Below, in pieces: positions 47,882 through 58,459 of a stretch of 64,000 nucleotides of DNA (within the stretch, counting starts at the first letter, position 1; each line of letters begins with the position of its first letter). The translations under genes and the position numbers were made by a program. The notes beneath the pieces were generated by a model. The model searched no databases. It was not told where the DNA came from and saw only the letters and a list, made by a program, of their open reading frames with translations. The stretch is from Phaeosaccion multiseriatum (Eukaryota > Ochrophyta, other classes), in assembly GCA_965112735.1 (NCBI GenBank), contig OZ218957.1, positions 2,666,001-2,730,000 of the forward strand, given 5' to 3'.

Positions 47882-48233
47882 AGTGGTGCTGTCACGGAAA
47901 GGCGCTTATGTTCTGGCATGGCCTCCATGAGTAGGTCCATCTTATCAGGACCCACGGGCGTTAAGAGCGACCACCAATGGCAAGACCCACCACCAAGGCC
48001 AAGTCCGGCGTTAAGAGCGACCACCAATGGCAAAAACCCACCAAGGCCCAAGTGGTCCCAGGTCTCCCCCCAAAAACGTAAGTCAACGATTCGTATCCCT
48101 CCATCATATTTCCGTTACTCGCTGTCTTCCTCTACATTTTGCATTCTCTCTTCCTCCCTCCGTTATCCCTCTTCCTGCTTGGACAGTGTAAAGCGACCAC
48201 AGTACCCTCAATGCAGGAGGGACCCGTCGTCGA
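47882..48233. other. Divergent intergenic region with a duplicated segment
   Basis: 352 bp between the MYB gene and the F-box/ankyrin-like gene. At 47,958-48,046 a segment of about 40-50 bp is tandemly duplicated (GCGTTAAGAGCGACCACCAA then TGGCAA(A/G)ACCCACCA). Probably promoter for both genes. Confidence 0.55.
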
Positions 48234-49257
48234 ATGACTTCGAAGAGGCAATGCGGGGGGAGCGGGGGGCGTGCAGGGAATGCCCCTCCTAGTAGAGCAG
48301 AGGGAGCTGCTGCTGCCCAGGAAGCTTTCGCGGCCTATGCCAAGGCCTTGGGGATGGAGGACGTCCTGCGGAGAGTCTTTCTCCTCGTGGGGAAGGGTCA
48401 CCACGTCTTCATCGCCACCGTGTGTAAGGAGTGGCGAGAGCACTACCGGGCGGCGTATCCCCCACTCGAGACTGTCCGTCGAAGCGTGGTGGGGTCTGTC
48501 GAGCGCGTGCTGTGGGCCAAGAAGTGTGGGTACGAGCTGAGTGTGGGTACTTTCAACGCGGCGGCAGAGTTCGGAGATGTGAGCGTGTGCGAGGAGCTTC
48601 ATCGCATGTGCTGCCCCTGGCATGAAGAGGCCTGTAGAGCAGCTGTGAGGAATGCTAGGCATGGGTTGTGTATCCTCAAGTGGCTGCGATCCGAGGACCC
48701 CCCCAGCAACGAACCATGTCCTTGGTCGGTACGTTGGAGAAGTGAGGAAGCTGGCAAGAGCGGCAATGTGGAGGTTCTGGAGTGGCTGCTGTCCAACGAG
48801 TTTGAGGGGCCTCCTCCTGACGAGATGCTGAGGGAGGCTGTGAAGGTAGAGCGCATTGACGTGGTGGAAATGCTTGTGCAGCACCCCAAGGTGAGACGTC
48901 TGATGGAGGCGGCAGAGGGATACAATCCGTGGAGATATGGGCCTAGATGGGTGACCCGAGAGGGCCATCTGCAAGTGCTGCAATGGCTGCATGCCAACGC
49001 ACGCGAGCTGTGCAGATGGGATGGAAAAATATGTGAGGGAGCAGTATATTTCGCCCAAAGTCTGTCTGTCCTGAAATGGCTCCGCTCAGAGGAGATCATG
49101 TGTCCCTGGACGAGAGAGGCATGCCCACAGTTCATGGCACCTTTGGCGGCTTTCTGGGGTACGGCCCCTGCCACTTTGGAGGAGAGAGTCACCTGGGAGG
49201 AGACTTAAGCAGTGGGTGCTGCATGCCAATGGGCGTCCCTGCAACTGCCAAGACTGA
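48234..49257 (+). CDS. F-box/ankyrin-like repeat protein with frameshifted C-terminus
   Basis: Open from Met 48,234 to a stop at 49,206-49,208 (324 residues). The N-terminal part (MEDVLRRVFLLVGKGHHVFIATVCKEWREHYRAAYP) looks like an F-box. Divergent ankyrin-type repeats follow: ERVLWAKKCGYELSVGTFNAAAEFGDVSVCEELHRMCCPW, ILKWLRSED, GNVEVLEWLLSNEF, VVEMLVQHPKVRR, HLQVLQWLHANARELCRW, SLSVLKWLRSEEIMCPW. This style is, to my knowledge, common in stramenopile algae and giant viruses. Compared with the relics at 13.6, 14.4 and 18.2 kb, one extra T near 49,206 shifts the conserved tail (KQWVLHANGRPCNCQD, ending at 49,257) out of frame. The gene may make a slightly truncated protein, may be newly damaged, or may reflect a base error. 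If intact, it could be an SCF ubiquitin-ligase adaptor. Confidence 0.7.
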
Positions 49258-49362
49258 CTCATTTCACGCCAATTGGAAAGGAGTAAGGCCCTCAGGCTGT
49301 CAATCAAAGAGATGTTTGTAGGCAGGGTATTATTGTACGCATGTTTTACTAATTTTAATTAA

Positions 49363-49602
49363 CACTCGATTTGCGTAAGAATCGCCCAAATCGCCCCCCA
49401 ATAAATTTACGGACACTGGTAGCAAAATGACGCTGGGAGAAGCGCTAAAGCTCCTCGTGTAGCTCTTTGAGATACCTATCGATCCATAGTCTTTCGGCTT
49501 TCATCGCTTTCCCCCTTCCCTACTTGTCAGCATTTCTGCAAGAGCACTCCCCCTTGCCGCCCGACCCACAAAGATTTGGGCGATTCTTACCCAAATCGAG
49601 TG
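49363..49602. mobile_element. TTAA-flanked MITE candidate, 240 bp
   Basis: 30-bp terminal inverted repeats (49,363-49,392 and 49,573-49,602), outer ends CACTCGATTTG, differing at one position; the inner part matches through GTAAGAATCGCCCAAATC. TTAA directly borders both ends (49,359-49,362 and 49,603-49,606). TTAA target duplication is the hallmark of piggyBac-type transposition. The 180-bp interior has no credible open frame, so this is a non-autonomous element. Confidence 0.85.
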
Positions 49603-49606
49603 TTAA

Positions 49607-50118
49607 AAAAGCGTGTGAGCGGTGTGCGAAACAGTATCTTATTCAATTGACAGGAAACGCACATTGCTTCGGGTATAGTTTGCCCATGGGCACTGCATGC
49701 CCAATTGACTTACCATACCAGGTTCGCCTTCTTTCCAAGGTCGCTCTACATTTAGTTCCATGCAGGAGGGCCCCTTCCCGAGGGCATCGACTTCTCCTGT
49801 CGCCCCAATTCAGGGCTGAGCAGTCCCACAGCTTCATTCTCTACGCGGCGCTGCGGCACTGGCGAGGCTTGGAAATCGACTGGTGATTGATTGCTGCCAT
49901 CCATTCCTCCTCCTCCTCCTCCTCCTCCTCCTCCTCCTCCTTCCTCTCGATGGACGGCTCGAAACAAACCACGAGTGCTGCTTCTTCCACCTCCCTTGGC
50001 CCACGCCGTACCGCTCCTGACCCCTCGTACTTCCCCCCTGACCTATGCAATGCGCAGCAGCTGATGGATGCCGAAACTCTGCAACACTCTTTCCCTCCCA
50101 CACACCCACACCGCTCAC
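49607..50118. other. Intergenic stretch downstream of the MITE
   Basis: About 510 bp between the MITE and the 3' end of the Cys-rich gene. It has a (TCC)n run at 49,903-49,941 and one copy of the TTGACCTATGCAATGC motif (50,035-50,053). No gene seen. Confidence 0.5.
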
Positions 50119-52060
50119 TCAGTAGCACGTGCCGTTGATCCACAGAGGGCGACTCTCGCTGCAACACGTGCGGCAAGGCTCCACCTCCGGCGAATGGGGC
50201 TCACGAAGGCAGTAGGGCCCCTCGTTCAGTACGAAGGCGCAGTCTCCACCGACCCCGGAGTGGACACCGGTCACGCAGCTCGAGCAGCGAGACGTGCGGT
50301 AGCCGGCGGAGAGGAACTTCTGGAGGGCGGTGATGCGAGGGGTTTGGGGTCGGGCGGGTGGGTGGGTGGGTGGGTGAGTGGACGGGTGAGTGGGTGAGAG
50401 GGTGGGTGGGTGGGTGGGTGGGTGAGTGTGTGAGTGCGTGGGTGGGTGTTTGAGTGCGTGGGTGCGTGTGTGAGTGCGTGGGTGGGTGGGTGGGTGGGTG
50501 AGTGGGTGGGTGGGTGGGTATGGGCGTGTTTAAGGGTAAAGCAGAGCTGACGACAAAACACAGAGGGGGGCGGGGGGGGGGGTGACGGTGCGGTGCGGCG
50601 CTCAGCAAGGGTGTGCATTGGAGAGGAGGAGTGGGAGTGTGCCTGAGGGCGATAGAGAGGCGGCTCGATAGAGATGGCATGCATCAACGAGCCGAGCGAC
50701 TCCTTTGGCACGCAGAGGATTATGCATGGGGGGAGAGTTCTCGGAAGCACGCCAAGGAAGCAAAAAAAGAAGCGGTGAGGAGGGCGCCTCCCATCATCCC
50801 TTCTCATATACCCAACTGTGAATTGGGCTCATATCACCACAATCTGAGGGAGGAGGGAGGTAAGGTACACTCCCCTCTCCGCAGCTCAGCCACGCACCTC
50901 GACAGACTCGAGCTCGCAGGGCACACACGGCTGCTGCAGCGTGCACCGTCTCTCCTGGCCGTCCTCGCAGCCTCGAAAGGCGTCCAAATAGGGCGGAATG
51001 TCTCTGCCCGAGGCCTCATCCACACACGTCATAATGCCGGAAGTAGAGGTGAGGGGGCAGCTGGAGGAGGCCTCTTCCTCTGGGGTGGAGAAGAAGGGTG
51101 TGCCTAGGGCAGGGCGTCAAGGAGAATGGGCGGGTGGGTGTGGGGTGGGTGTGTGTTCCTTTCGTGTGAGGGTTGTACCTTGCTATCACCATCACCATCA
51201 CCATCTCCACAAAGAGATGATGATGATTGACGACATCGGTCAGGGTCATGCATATGGCAATGTAGCGATAACTTTCGGCCGGTCTGACAGACAGACAGAC
51301 AGGACAGGAAAGGGGGGGGGGGGCAGAGCGAGGGTATACAAAGGGTGCCTCTCCTTCCTACCTCCTGTGAGGCAGGTGGCGTCTCCCTGACACCAGCAGG
51401 GGTTCTCGTCCCACTCCTCTTCGCTGCCCATCACACGCTTGCCCCCTCTGGCACTGCCTATGCAGTCCCAGCGGTACAAGGGGATCTGCAGGCAAGGTAC
51501 AGTGGGACGGCCAATCAGCGGGCAGTGGTTTGGGTGCGGGTCCGCGAGAGAGAGGGCGAGACTCCGATTAAATCTCAGTCCAGACCCCAGGAAAGAACAC
51601 CGATACATCACCAACTGCTGCATATGTGCTACACACACACACACACACACACGCACACACACACACACACATATCCTTACCCGGAACCCGGACGGGAGCT
51701 TGACGCAGGCATAGAACAGGTGCACATACTCGAACACGACCATGGATAGGAGCGCCATGCCCGCGAACAGGGGCCGCCACCGCTGCGTGGCTCCCACCAT
51801 GCAGTGCCCGGCAACGGCGAGGGTGAGCAGCGTCACCAGCTGAGGGGGGTGGGAAGAAGACCAGATGCAAACAGGCCAGATCGAAGGGGAGAGAGTGAGA
51901 CAGACTGACAGAGAGAGGGAGAAAAGGGGGAGGAGAAAAAAAAAAAAAAGAGCAGCATTGCCTCTCTGAAAAGGGTGTGCCTCCGCTTTTCACTCACCGC
52001 TCCGAACCAAAAGTCAGACGGGCCCTCGCCACTGCTCCAAAAGCCCCCCTGCATCTTCAT
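50119..52060 (-). CDS. Cys-rich multi-pass membrane protein
   Basis: Family not recognised. Supported exons (minus strand): 52060-51998 (MKMQGGFWSSGEG...), 51839-51681, 51485-51362, about 51293-51185, about 51069-50896, 50319-50119. Exon 2 encodes two likely membrane segments (LVTLLTLAVAGHCMVG and PLFAGMALLSMVVFEYVHLFYA). Exon 3 has WDCIGS...NPCWCQGDATC. Exon 4 has a further hydrophobic stretch. Exons 5-6 are Cys-rich: CVDEASGR, GCEDGQERRC, QQPCVPCELES, SRCSSC, GPYCLREP, PCRTCCSESRP, INGTCY and stop. The paired Cys suggest a disulfide-bonded domain outside the membrane. The junction between exons 3 and 4 does not close in phase with ordinary sites, so that part is uncertain, as is the start: a short open frame at 52,270-52,440 (MSDLDLFEAGSD...) on the same strand could be an upstream exon. 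Confidence 0.6.
50345..50525 (-). repeat. Intronic GGGT/GAGT/GCGT repeat block
   Basis: Imperfect tetranucleotide repeat in the last intron of the Cys-rich membrane gene; pyrimidine-rich on the sense strand and close to the 3' splice site at 50,321-50,320. Confidence 0.88.
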
Positions 52061-52960
52061 TGTGGCGGCCCGAGAGCTCCAGGGCCCGTCCCAGCTGGTT
52101 CAGTCCCTCTCTCGTTCGCACTGCTGCAGCCTCCCTTTCCTCCCCATCTCTTCTCGTGCCGCAACGTAGACACTCGTACGACCCACACGAAGAGCTCCAC
52201 CTCCCTTTCCTTCGTGCTACACCCAAGCACACCCTCCGGAGGCAAGGGCCAAGAGAAGTAGAAGAGGGTGACAGTTGAGGTACGTGCCACAAGAATGTCG
52301 TCTCGGAGTCCGAGGATGGCACCAGAGGGCCTCGCTCGAGGTCGATATCCGAGGTCCTCCCACACCCTCCTAAATAACTACATTCTAAGGTTACGTCAAG
52401 CATGTCAGAGCCTGCTTCGAAGAGGTCCAAGTCGGACATGACGGGACAGAAGGTAGGTGCGCGCCAGTCGGGAGAGGACATGGGAGGGAAGGGATGGACG
52501 GCTTTGCGGTGGCATGATTGGCGGTGAAACATGTCCCTCATTATCTTCCGTGTCCAAGGCTTCTTGAGGGCCCAGAGTAGATTCGAGAGTAGGTTAGGTA
52601 TATGACGATGACGACGAGAGGGCACGCCGCTTCTGGTGTGGACGGCAGCGGAGCAGGGGTGCAGTGAAGTATCATAGCATTCGTTATGGAGCGCACTCGA
52701 GACTGGCTCGCCAGCAGCAGCAGCACCACCAGAAGCAGCAGCAGAGGAACGCAGCCCTTCGAGAGCAGCGTTATTGCGCATGTTTGAGCCCCAGATGGCT
52801 CTCGCTTCAATTGCGCACCTCTCGGCATGTCCGAGCTCCTTCCTCTTAGTGTCCTCTCTGCACGGACCCCTCCTATCTCCTCTCTGCCCTCTCTCTCCAT
52901 CCTTGTAGCTTCTCACGGCTTCAACTCTTATCCCCTTCCCCCTTACCCTTGACCTATGAC
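52061..52960. other. 900-bp divergent region between Cys-rich gene and argininosuccinate synthase
   Basis: Contains a minus-strand open frame at 52,270-52,440 that may be a first exon of the Cys-rich gene, a CAG-rich patch at 52,713-52,755 and a CTTGACCTATG motif directly before the synthase start. Otherwise I see nothing I can support. Confidence 0.45.
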
Positions 52961-54661
52961 ATGCAACCATACTTTGTGACCCGACCCACCCAACCCGATC
53001 CCAAGGTTGTCCTGGCCTACTCCGGAGGGCTTGACACAAGCGTTATCCTGAGATGGCTCATCGAGAAGGGCTTCGAGGTCATCTGCTACTGCGCCAATGT
53101 GGGGCAGGTGGGAGAGGACTTTGAGAAAGTGCGAGCCAAGGCCATGAAGTGTGGAGCTTCCGCGGTGAGTAACGGCCATACACACAGCCATGGTAAAAAA
53201 GGGATACCAAGTCACGCGTCCACACATCCAAGACAGAGGGAGGGCGGGCGGGAGGGGGGGGCAGAGGGATGGTACGGCAGGGCGGCTGCTGAGGGGCTGC
53301 TGCGAGGGAAGCACCTTGCAAGTGCCTGTACCCATACGCCTCTAGGCTGCGGTGTTCCAACTGTTGCGAGCGAGGCCGAATCGGATGTAAAAGCGCTTTG
53401 GCTGGACATGTCCGTTCGACCAGACGTGCAAGACAAACCATCCAAGCCCGGTCATCCCAGTATTGGCTGTATTGCGTGTGTGTCTGGAGAGAGAGAGAGA
53501 GAGAGAGAAGAGGGCGTACGAGGGAGAGGGAGAATGGGGGGGGCTCTCGGTGGGCCCCTGCGTCAGACTGGGCTCACCGTCCTCAGATGTCGCCTGGTCC
53601 TGTTCCTGGGGGCGGGTATAAAGGCAAGAGCCTACCTACCTACCTACCTACCTGCCCTCCTCCCTACCCACCTACTTACCTGCCTGCCTACCTACCTACC
53701 TACCTACCTACCTACTCACCTACCCACCTACCTACCTACCTACCTACCTAACCACCCTATGTTCCTCCCCACCTCCACCGTCAATCCACAAACAAACTCC
53801 AAACTCAAACCGCAACTCCAACTCAACCTGAAACTGAAATGACGATAGGTGTACATTGAGGACTTGTGTGAGGAGTTTGTGGAGGGCTTCATCTTCGAGG
53901 CCATTAAGGTAAGAGCTTCTATTTTGTGCTTCACCCTTCCATCCGTCAAGTGCCATCTAGTGCCATCTTTGGGTTAGGTAGGGTGTGGCTCGCTGCGTTG
54001 TGTACCTGAGTAACACCACTTCGACTTCGATCGCCATTGACTACCTTTTACCCCATGCTTGCCTAAAGTGTGTCTCTCGACCGCCCTTGAGGTGCCATCT
54101 TAACAATGCAAGTTTGCCTACAAGTAACACGTACGTCTCCCCTTCTCCCCCACTCCCCTTCTCCCCCACCCCCCTCTCCCTTTCCTATGAATTAAAGGCC
54201 AACGCAATTTATGAGTCTCGCTACCTGCTGGGCACCTCCATCGCCAGGCCTGTCATCGCCAAGAGGCAGATCGAGATCGCCAAGAAAGAGGGAGCAGGGT
54301 ATGTGGCGCACGGAGCCACCGGCAAGGGGAACGACCAGGTGAGGGGGAGGGAGGAGAGGATGGGAGGGAGGGAGGTCGACGAGAGGGGAGAAGAGGAAGG
54401 GAGGGAAGGAGGGAGAGGGGTGGGGAGGGAGGGAGAGAGGGAGGCGGCTGGCTGGCGGGGAAAGGAAGGATGTACGCAGAAGAGAGGGGAGAAGAAGTAG
54501 GGGGGGGGGGGGGGGGCAGGGGAGGCGCATCCACGAACACTGACAGGCAGAGAGACATGTAGAAAAGAGCTCCTTCGCACCACACCCACCCACTACTTCG
54601 CGCCTCTTATACCTGTGGCTTTTCCTTCTGAAACGAAACCGTCACACGCACCCATGAAATG

Positions 54662-54707
<46 letters not shown>

Positions 54708-57610
54708 ACTGAACAGGTACGCTTCGAGATGTGTGCGCAGTCGCTGGACGCGTCCATCAAGTGCATCGCCCCGTGGAGAGACGCCGAGTTCCTCGAGTCC
54801 TTCAAGGGCAGGAAGGACCTCCTCGCTTACGCCACCAAGGTGAGGGGTGAGGGGTGGGGTGTGTATGTGTATATAGGTGTGTGTGTGTGCGTGTTCGTGT
54901 ATGTATGTGTGTGCGCGCGTGTATGTGTGCGTGTGTGTGTTGATGTATGTATGTGTGTGTTGATGTATGTATGTGTGTGCGTGTTCGTGTGTATGTGCAT
55001 ACGCCACAAGGTACGGATGAGGAGGGATGGAGGGGGGGGGGTGTGAGTGTGTTGGGGTTCGCTTAGCCCTCCTCTCCCTCCCCTCCCTCCCTCCCTCCCC
55101 CCCCCCCCTTCAGCACTCCATCCCCGTGGAAGCCAAGCCTAAGGCGAATTACTCCATCGACGAGAACATGTTCCACACCTCCTACGAGTCGGGCATGCTC
55201 GAGGACCCCATGTGCCCCCCCCCACAGAGCATGTTCAAGATGACCGTCGACCCGGAGAAGGTAAGAGGCAGGCATATGGGCAGGTAGGCTTATGAGCAGG
55301 CAGGCATGTGGGCAGGCCTACACCCCTCCTCCTCCTCATCATCATCACCATCACCATCATCCTCCTCATCCTCCTCATCCTCCTCCTCCTTTCCCTTCTC
55401 CCCACCCTCCTCCTCCTCCTCCTCCTCCTCCTCCTCCCCCTCCTCTTCCTCCTTCTCCTCCTCCTCCTCCTCCTCCTCCTCCTCCTCCTCCTCCTCCTTT
55501 CCCTTCTCCCAACCCCCCCCCTCCTCCTCCTCCTCCTCCTCTGCAGGCCCCCGATAAGCCGGAGGAGCTGAGGATTGAGTTCAAGGCAGGCGTCCCCATC
55601 AGGGTCACCAACAAGAACGATGGAGTTATTAAGGACACCGGCCTTGAGCTATTCAAATACCTCAACGAGGTGAGGGAGGGAGAGAGGGATGGTAGTGGAT
55701 GACGACGAAGACGAGGAGGAGGAGGAGACGTCTTCCTTCCTTCGTTCCTCCTGACTGCTTGCCCTTGAATTTTGTGTGTAGCCCCCCCCCCCCCACCCCT
55801 TCTATGCGCCCTCCCTCTCCTGACCTGTGTGCTTCTCACACTCTTCCTCCTCCGCCTCCCCCTCCCCACCCCCACCCCATACCCCCCTGTCTCTCTCTCT
55901 CTCTCCCTCTCTCTATCTCTCTCTCTCTTTCTCTCTCTCTCTCCCTCTCTCTCTCTCGCTCTCTTTCTCTCTCTCTCCCTCTCTCTCTCTCCCTCTCCTC
56001 TCTCGCTTCTCTCTCTCACACACACGCCTCCCTCCCCCCAACGAAGGTGGCTGGGCGTAACGGCGTGGGCCGAATCGACATTGTCGAGAACCGTTTCGTA
56101 GGCATCAAGTCCCGAGGGATTTACGAGACCCCGGCGGGCGCCGTGCTCAGAGAGGCACACTTGGACCTCGAGGGCATCACCCTCGACAGAGAAGGTTAGT
56201 GGAGGGAGGGAGGGAGGGAGGGAGGGCAGGGGAGGGAAGGACGGAGGTAAGGAGGGGACGGAGGTAAGGAGAGGCGGGAGGAAGGAGGCAGGAAGGAGGG
56301 AGGAAGTACGGCTACTCTCTCGCGCGATATCACACGCCCTCCCCTTCGAGTAAGGAAGAGTGCTTTGTGGCTTGTCTTGCTCTCCTTCGTGCAGGTCCTC
56401 TCACTCCTCCTCTTTGTCCTCTCTACTTACACGCCGTCTCTCTCCGCCTGTCCTTGCTGCCTCTTTTGCCATTTCCTCTCTCCGCCCCTCGGCTCCTCCT
56501 ACCTCCTCCCCTTCCTCGCCTCGTTCTCTCTCTCCCTCTCTCTCTCCCTCTCTCCCTCCCTCCCTCTCCCTCTCCCAGTGATCCGTGTCCAGCAGGGGTT
56601 GTCGGAGGAGTTCTCTCGCCTGTGCTACAACGGCTTTTGGTTCGCCCCCGAGATGGAGCTCATCAAGCACGCCATCAACTTCGCGCAGAAGGACGTTACA
56701 GGCAAGTAGAACAAGCACTAAAGTAGGCAGTGCAACAAGTCAAATCAGTCAGCTACAGACAAATATAACAAGGACCAAAGCAGGCAGTGCAACAAGTTAA
56801 TCAGCCAGCTACAGACAAATAGAACAAGGACTAAAGTAGTCAGTGCAACTAGTCAAATCAGTCAGTTGCAGGCAAGTCGAGCAGCTGTTGGTCAATAGTG
56901 ATGTAGTGAGTGAGTCATTTACACAGAGCGCCCTTATGGTGCCATCCATCCCTCTTACGCTCCCGTCCCATCCCATCCCATCTGCTGCCATCCCATCCCA
57001 TCCCATCCACTGCCATCCTACCGACACATGTAACGTACATACAGGGAGTGTGGAGCTGAAGCTGTACAAGGGCAACATTATCATTGTGGGCAGAGACTCC
57101 AAGAACTCTCTGTACAGCGCCGACCTCGCCAGCATGGACATTGAGAACGGGGGTAACATCGACTACGACCCCGCTGACGCCAACGGCTTCATCCGCATCA
57201 ACGTGAGTGGTGATTACACTGCAGTGCAAGGCAATGCAGCAGTTGGGTTGGTGATGTGGGAGGGAGGGGGGGAGGGAGGGAGGGAGGGACGGGAGGAGAG
57301 GGACAGGAAGGGAGGGAGGTAGGCAGAGCAGGGAGAGAAGAGGGCGAGGGGAGCGGTTGTAGCTGGTGCAGCAATTGGCTCTTCTCTTACAATTCACGTG
57401 CCGGCCCTCTATGTCTTTGTCTCTTGTCTTTTCTCTCCCTGTGGGGCTCTCTCCCTCACGTCCTCCCCTCTCCCCCTCCGTCCCCTCCCTTCCCTCCCTC
57501 CCTCTCTCTCTTCCTCCCTCCCTCCCTCTGTATGGCCTGCACAGAGCACCCGCCTCAAGTGCTACAACCTCCTCAGAGGCTGCCCTGCTGAGCTCAAGGA
57601 CCTCAAATGA
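52961..57610 (+). CDS. ASS1: Argininosuccinate synthase, 10 exons
   Basis: Joins citrulline and aspartate with ATP to make argininosuccinate, the penultimate step of arginine synthesis. Exons 52961-53164, 53849-53908, 54198-54338, 54717-54839, 55114-55260, 55547-55669, 56047-56194, 56579-56701, 57045-57202, 57545-57610; phases agree throughout and give 430 residues, about the family length. The ATP-binding PP-motif AYSGGLDTS is at residues 19-27; other family blocks are [54 protein letters not shown] and [14 protein letters not shown]. No organelle transit peptide is evident. Intron 8 has an unambiguous GC donor (56,702-56,703); no GT site would give the conserved VTGSV junction. The start is the first in-frame ATG. 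Confidence 0.97.
53632..53756 (+). repeat. Intronic (CCTA)n microsatellite
   Basis: CCTA repeat with interruptions in intron 1 of argininosuccinate synthase, pyrimidine-rich on the sense strand, about 90 bp upstream of the 3' splice site. Confidence 0.92.
54663..54706 (+). repeat. Intronic (CA)n microsatellite
   Basis: A clean CA run of about 44 bp directly before the 3' splice site at 54,716 of argininosuccinate synthase. Confidence 0.92.
55888..56020 (+). repeat. Intronic (CT)n microsatellite
   Basis: Long CT-rich run upstream of the 3' splice site at 56,046 of argininosuccinate synthase; pyrimidine on the sense strand. Confidence 0.92.
56704..56880 (+). repeat. Donor-phased tandem repeat, about 57 bp x 3
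   Basis: Three degenerate copies of about 57 bp (blocks AGAACAAG..CTAAAGTAG, CAGTGCAACAAGT, CAGTCAGCTACAG) begin at the GC splice donor of intron 8. Each boundary carries a version of the donor-like CAGGCAAGT / CAGACAAAT, ending with a further CAGGCAAGTCG. Confidence 0.85.
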
Positions 57611-58060
57611 GTCATCACAAATGGCTTGAGTATCACAACGCTTGGGGCGAGGAGAGAGGAGACAGCTACTAGACAAAGACAGACACACTGACTCGCTGGC
57701 CGACCGACTGGAGCGGAAAGACAAAGAGACTCGGAACAGACGGACTCAGCAGATGAGAGTGTGAGGGAGTCACAGACGATAGACGAGAGCAAGTGAGTCA
57801 ACTCCATGAATTTGGAGGTGCGCCTCCTTCTCTTCTCTTCTGCCCTTAGCTAAAGGCTTGTCCGCAGGGGAGCCAAGAAGCTTCACCAACCACATGAGAG
57901 TTGTAGGTAAAAGCGAATAGAACTGTTTTTTTAACGTTTAGGTTTTTGTGTCGCATTCCATTTTATTTACCCTTGGTCCATCGCTTTCCACTTCTCCGAG
58001 CGCACCTCCTCCGCCTACGCCACGGTTACGAATCTCACTACAAAATGGACCAGAAAGTCG
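57611..58060. other. 450-bp convergent intergenic region
   Basis: 3' ends of argininosuccinate synthase and the GAF gene meet here. No gene seen. T-rich stretches near 57,920-57,965 may serve 3' end formation. Confidence 0.5.
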
Positions 58061-58415
58061 TTAAAGAATGCCCACGCCGGACTCTCGTACCTCCTTTCCG
58101 TACTCCTCCCGCCTCCGAACCTTGCTCGCATCCTCCGTACTCATGCGGCGCGAGGCTGGATTGGAGCTCATCTGCGCACCTCCAAAGCCGTCCCTGTACT
58201 CAAACTTGTTGACAGACTCTGCCAAGGGCCTGTCACCGGGGGCCATCTGTTGCGAAAGCTCCAGTGCGTCGCTGAGGGCATTCGCTTCTTGTTCTTTGAG
58301 GTGGTCGAGGTATCGCGGCCCTACTTGGGTTACGGAGTTGCGGTGGCCTTCCCACTCGTTCTATTGGTATTGGAGGAGATGGGGAGAGGGGGGGGGGAGG
58401 GTAAGTGTATGCGTG

Positions 58416-58459
<44 letters not shown>

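Noticed and set aside
49467-49886. 139-codon plus-strand frame
   Set aside because: Starts inside the MITE and runs across its end, and has no recognisable features.
52541-52900. Minus-strand frame with a Leu-rich hydrophobic stretch
   Set aside because: The Leu run is the complement of a CAG-rich patch; no splice or domain support.
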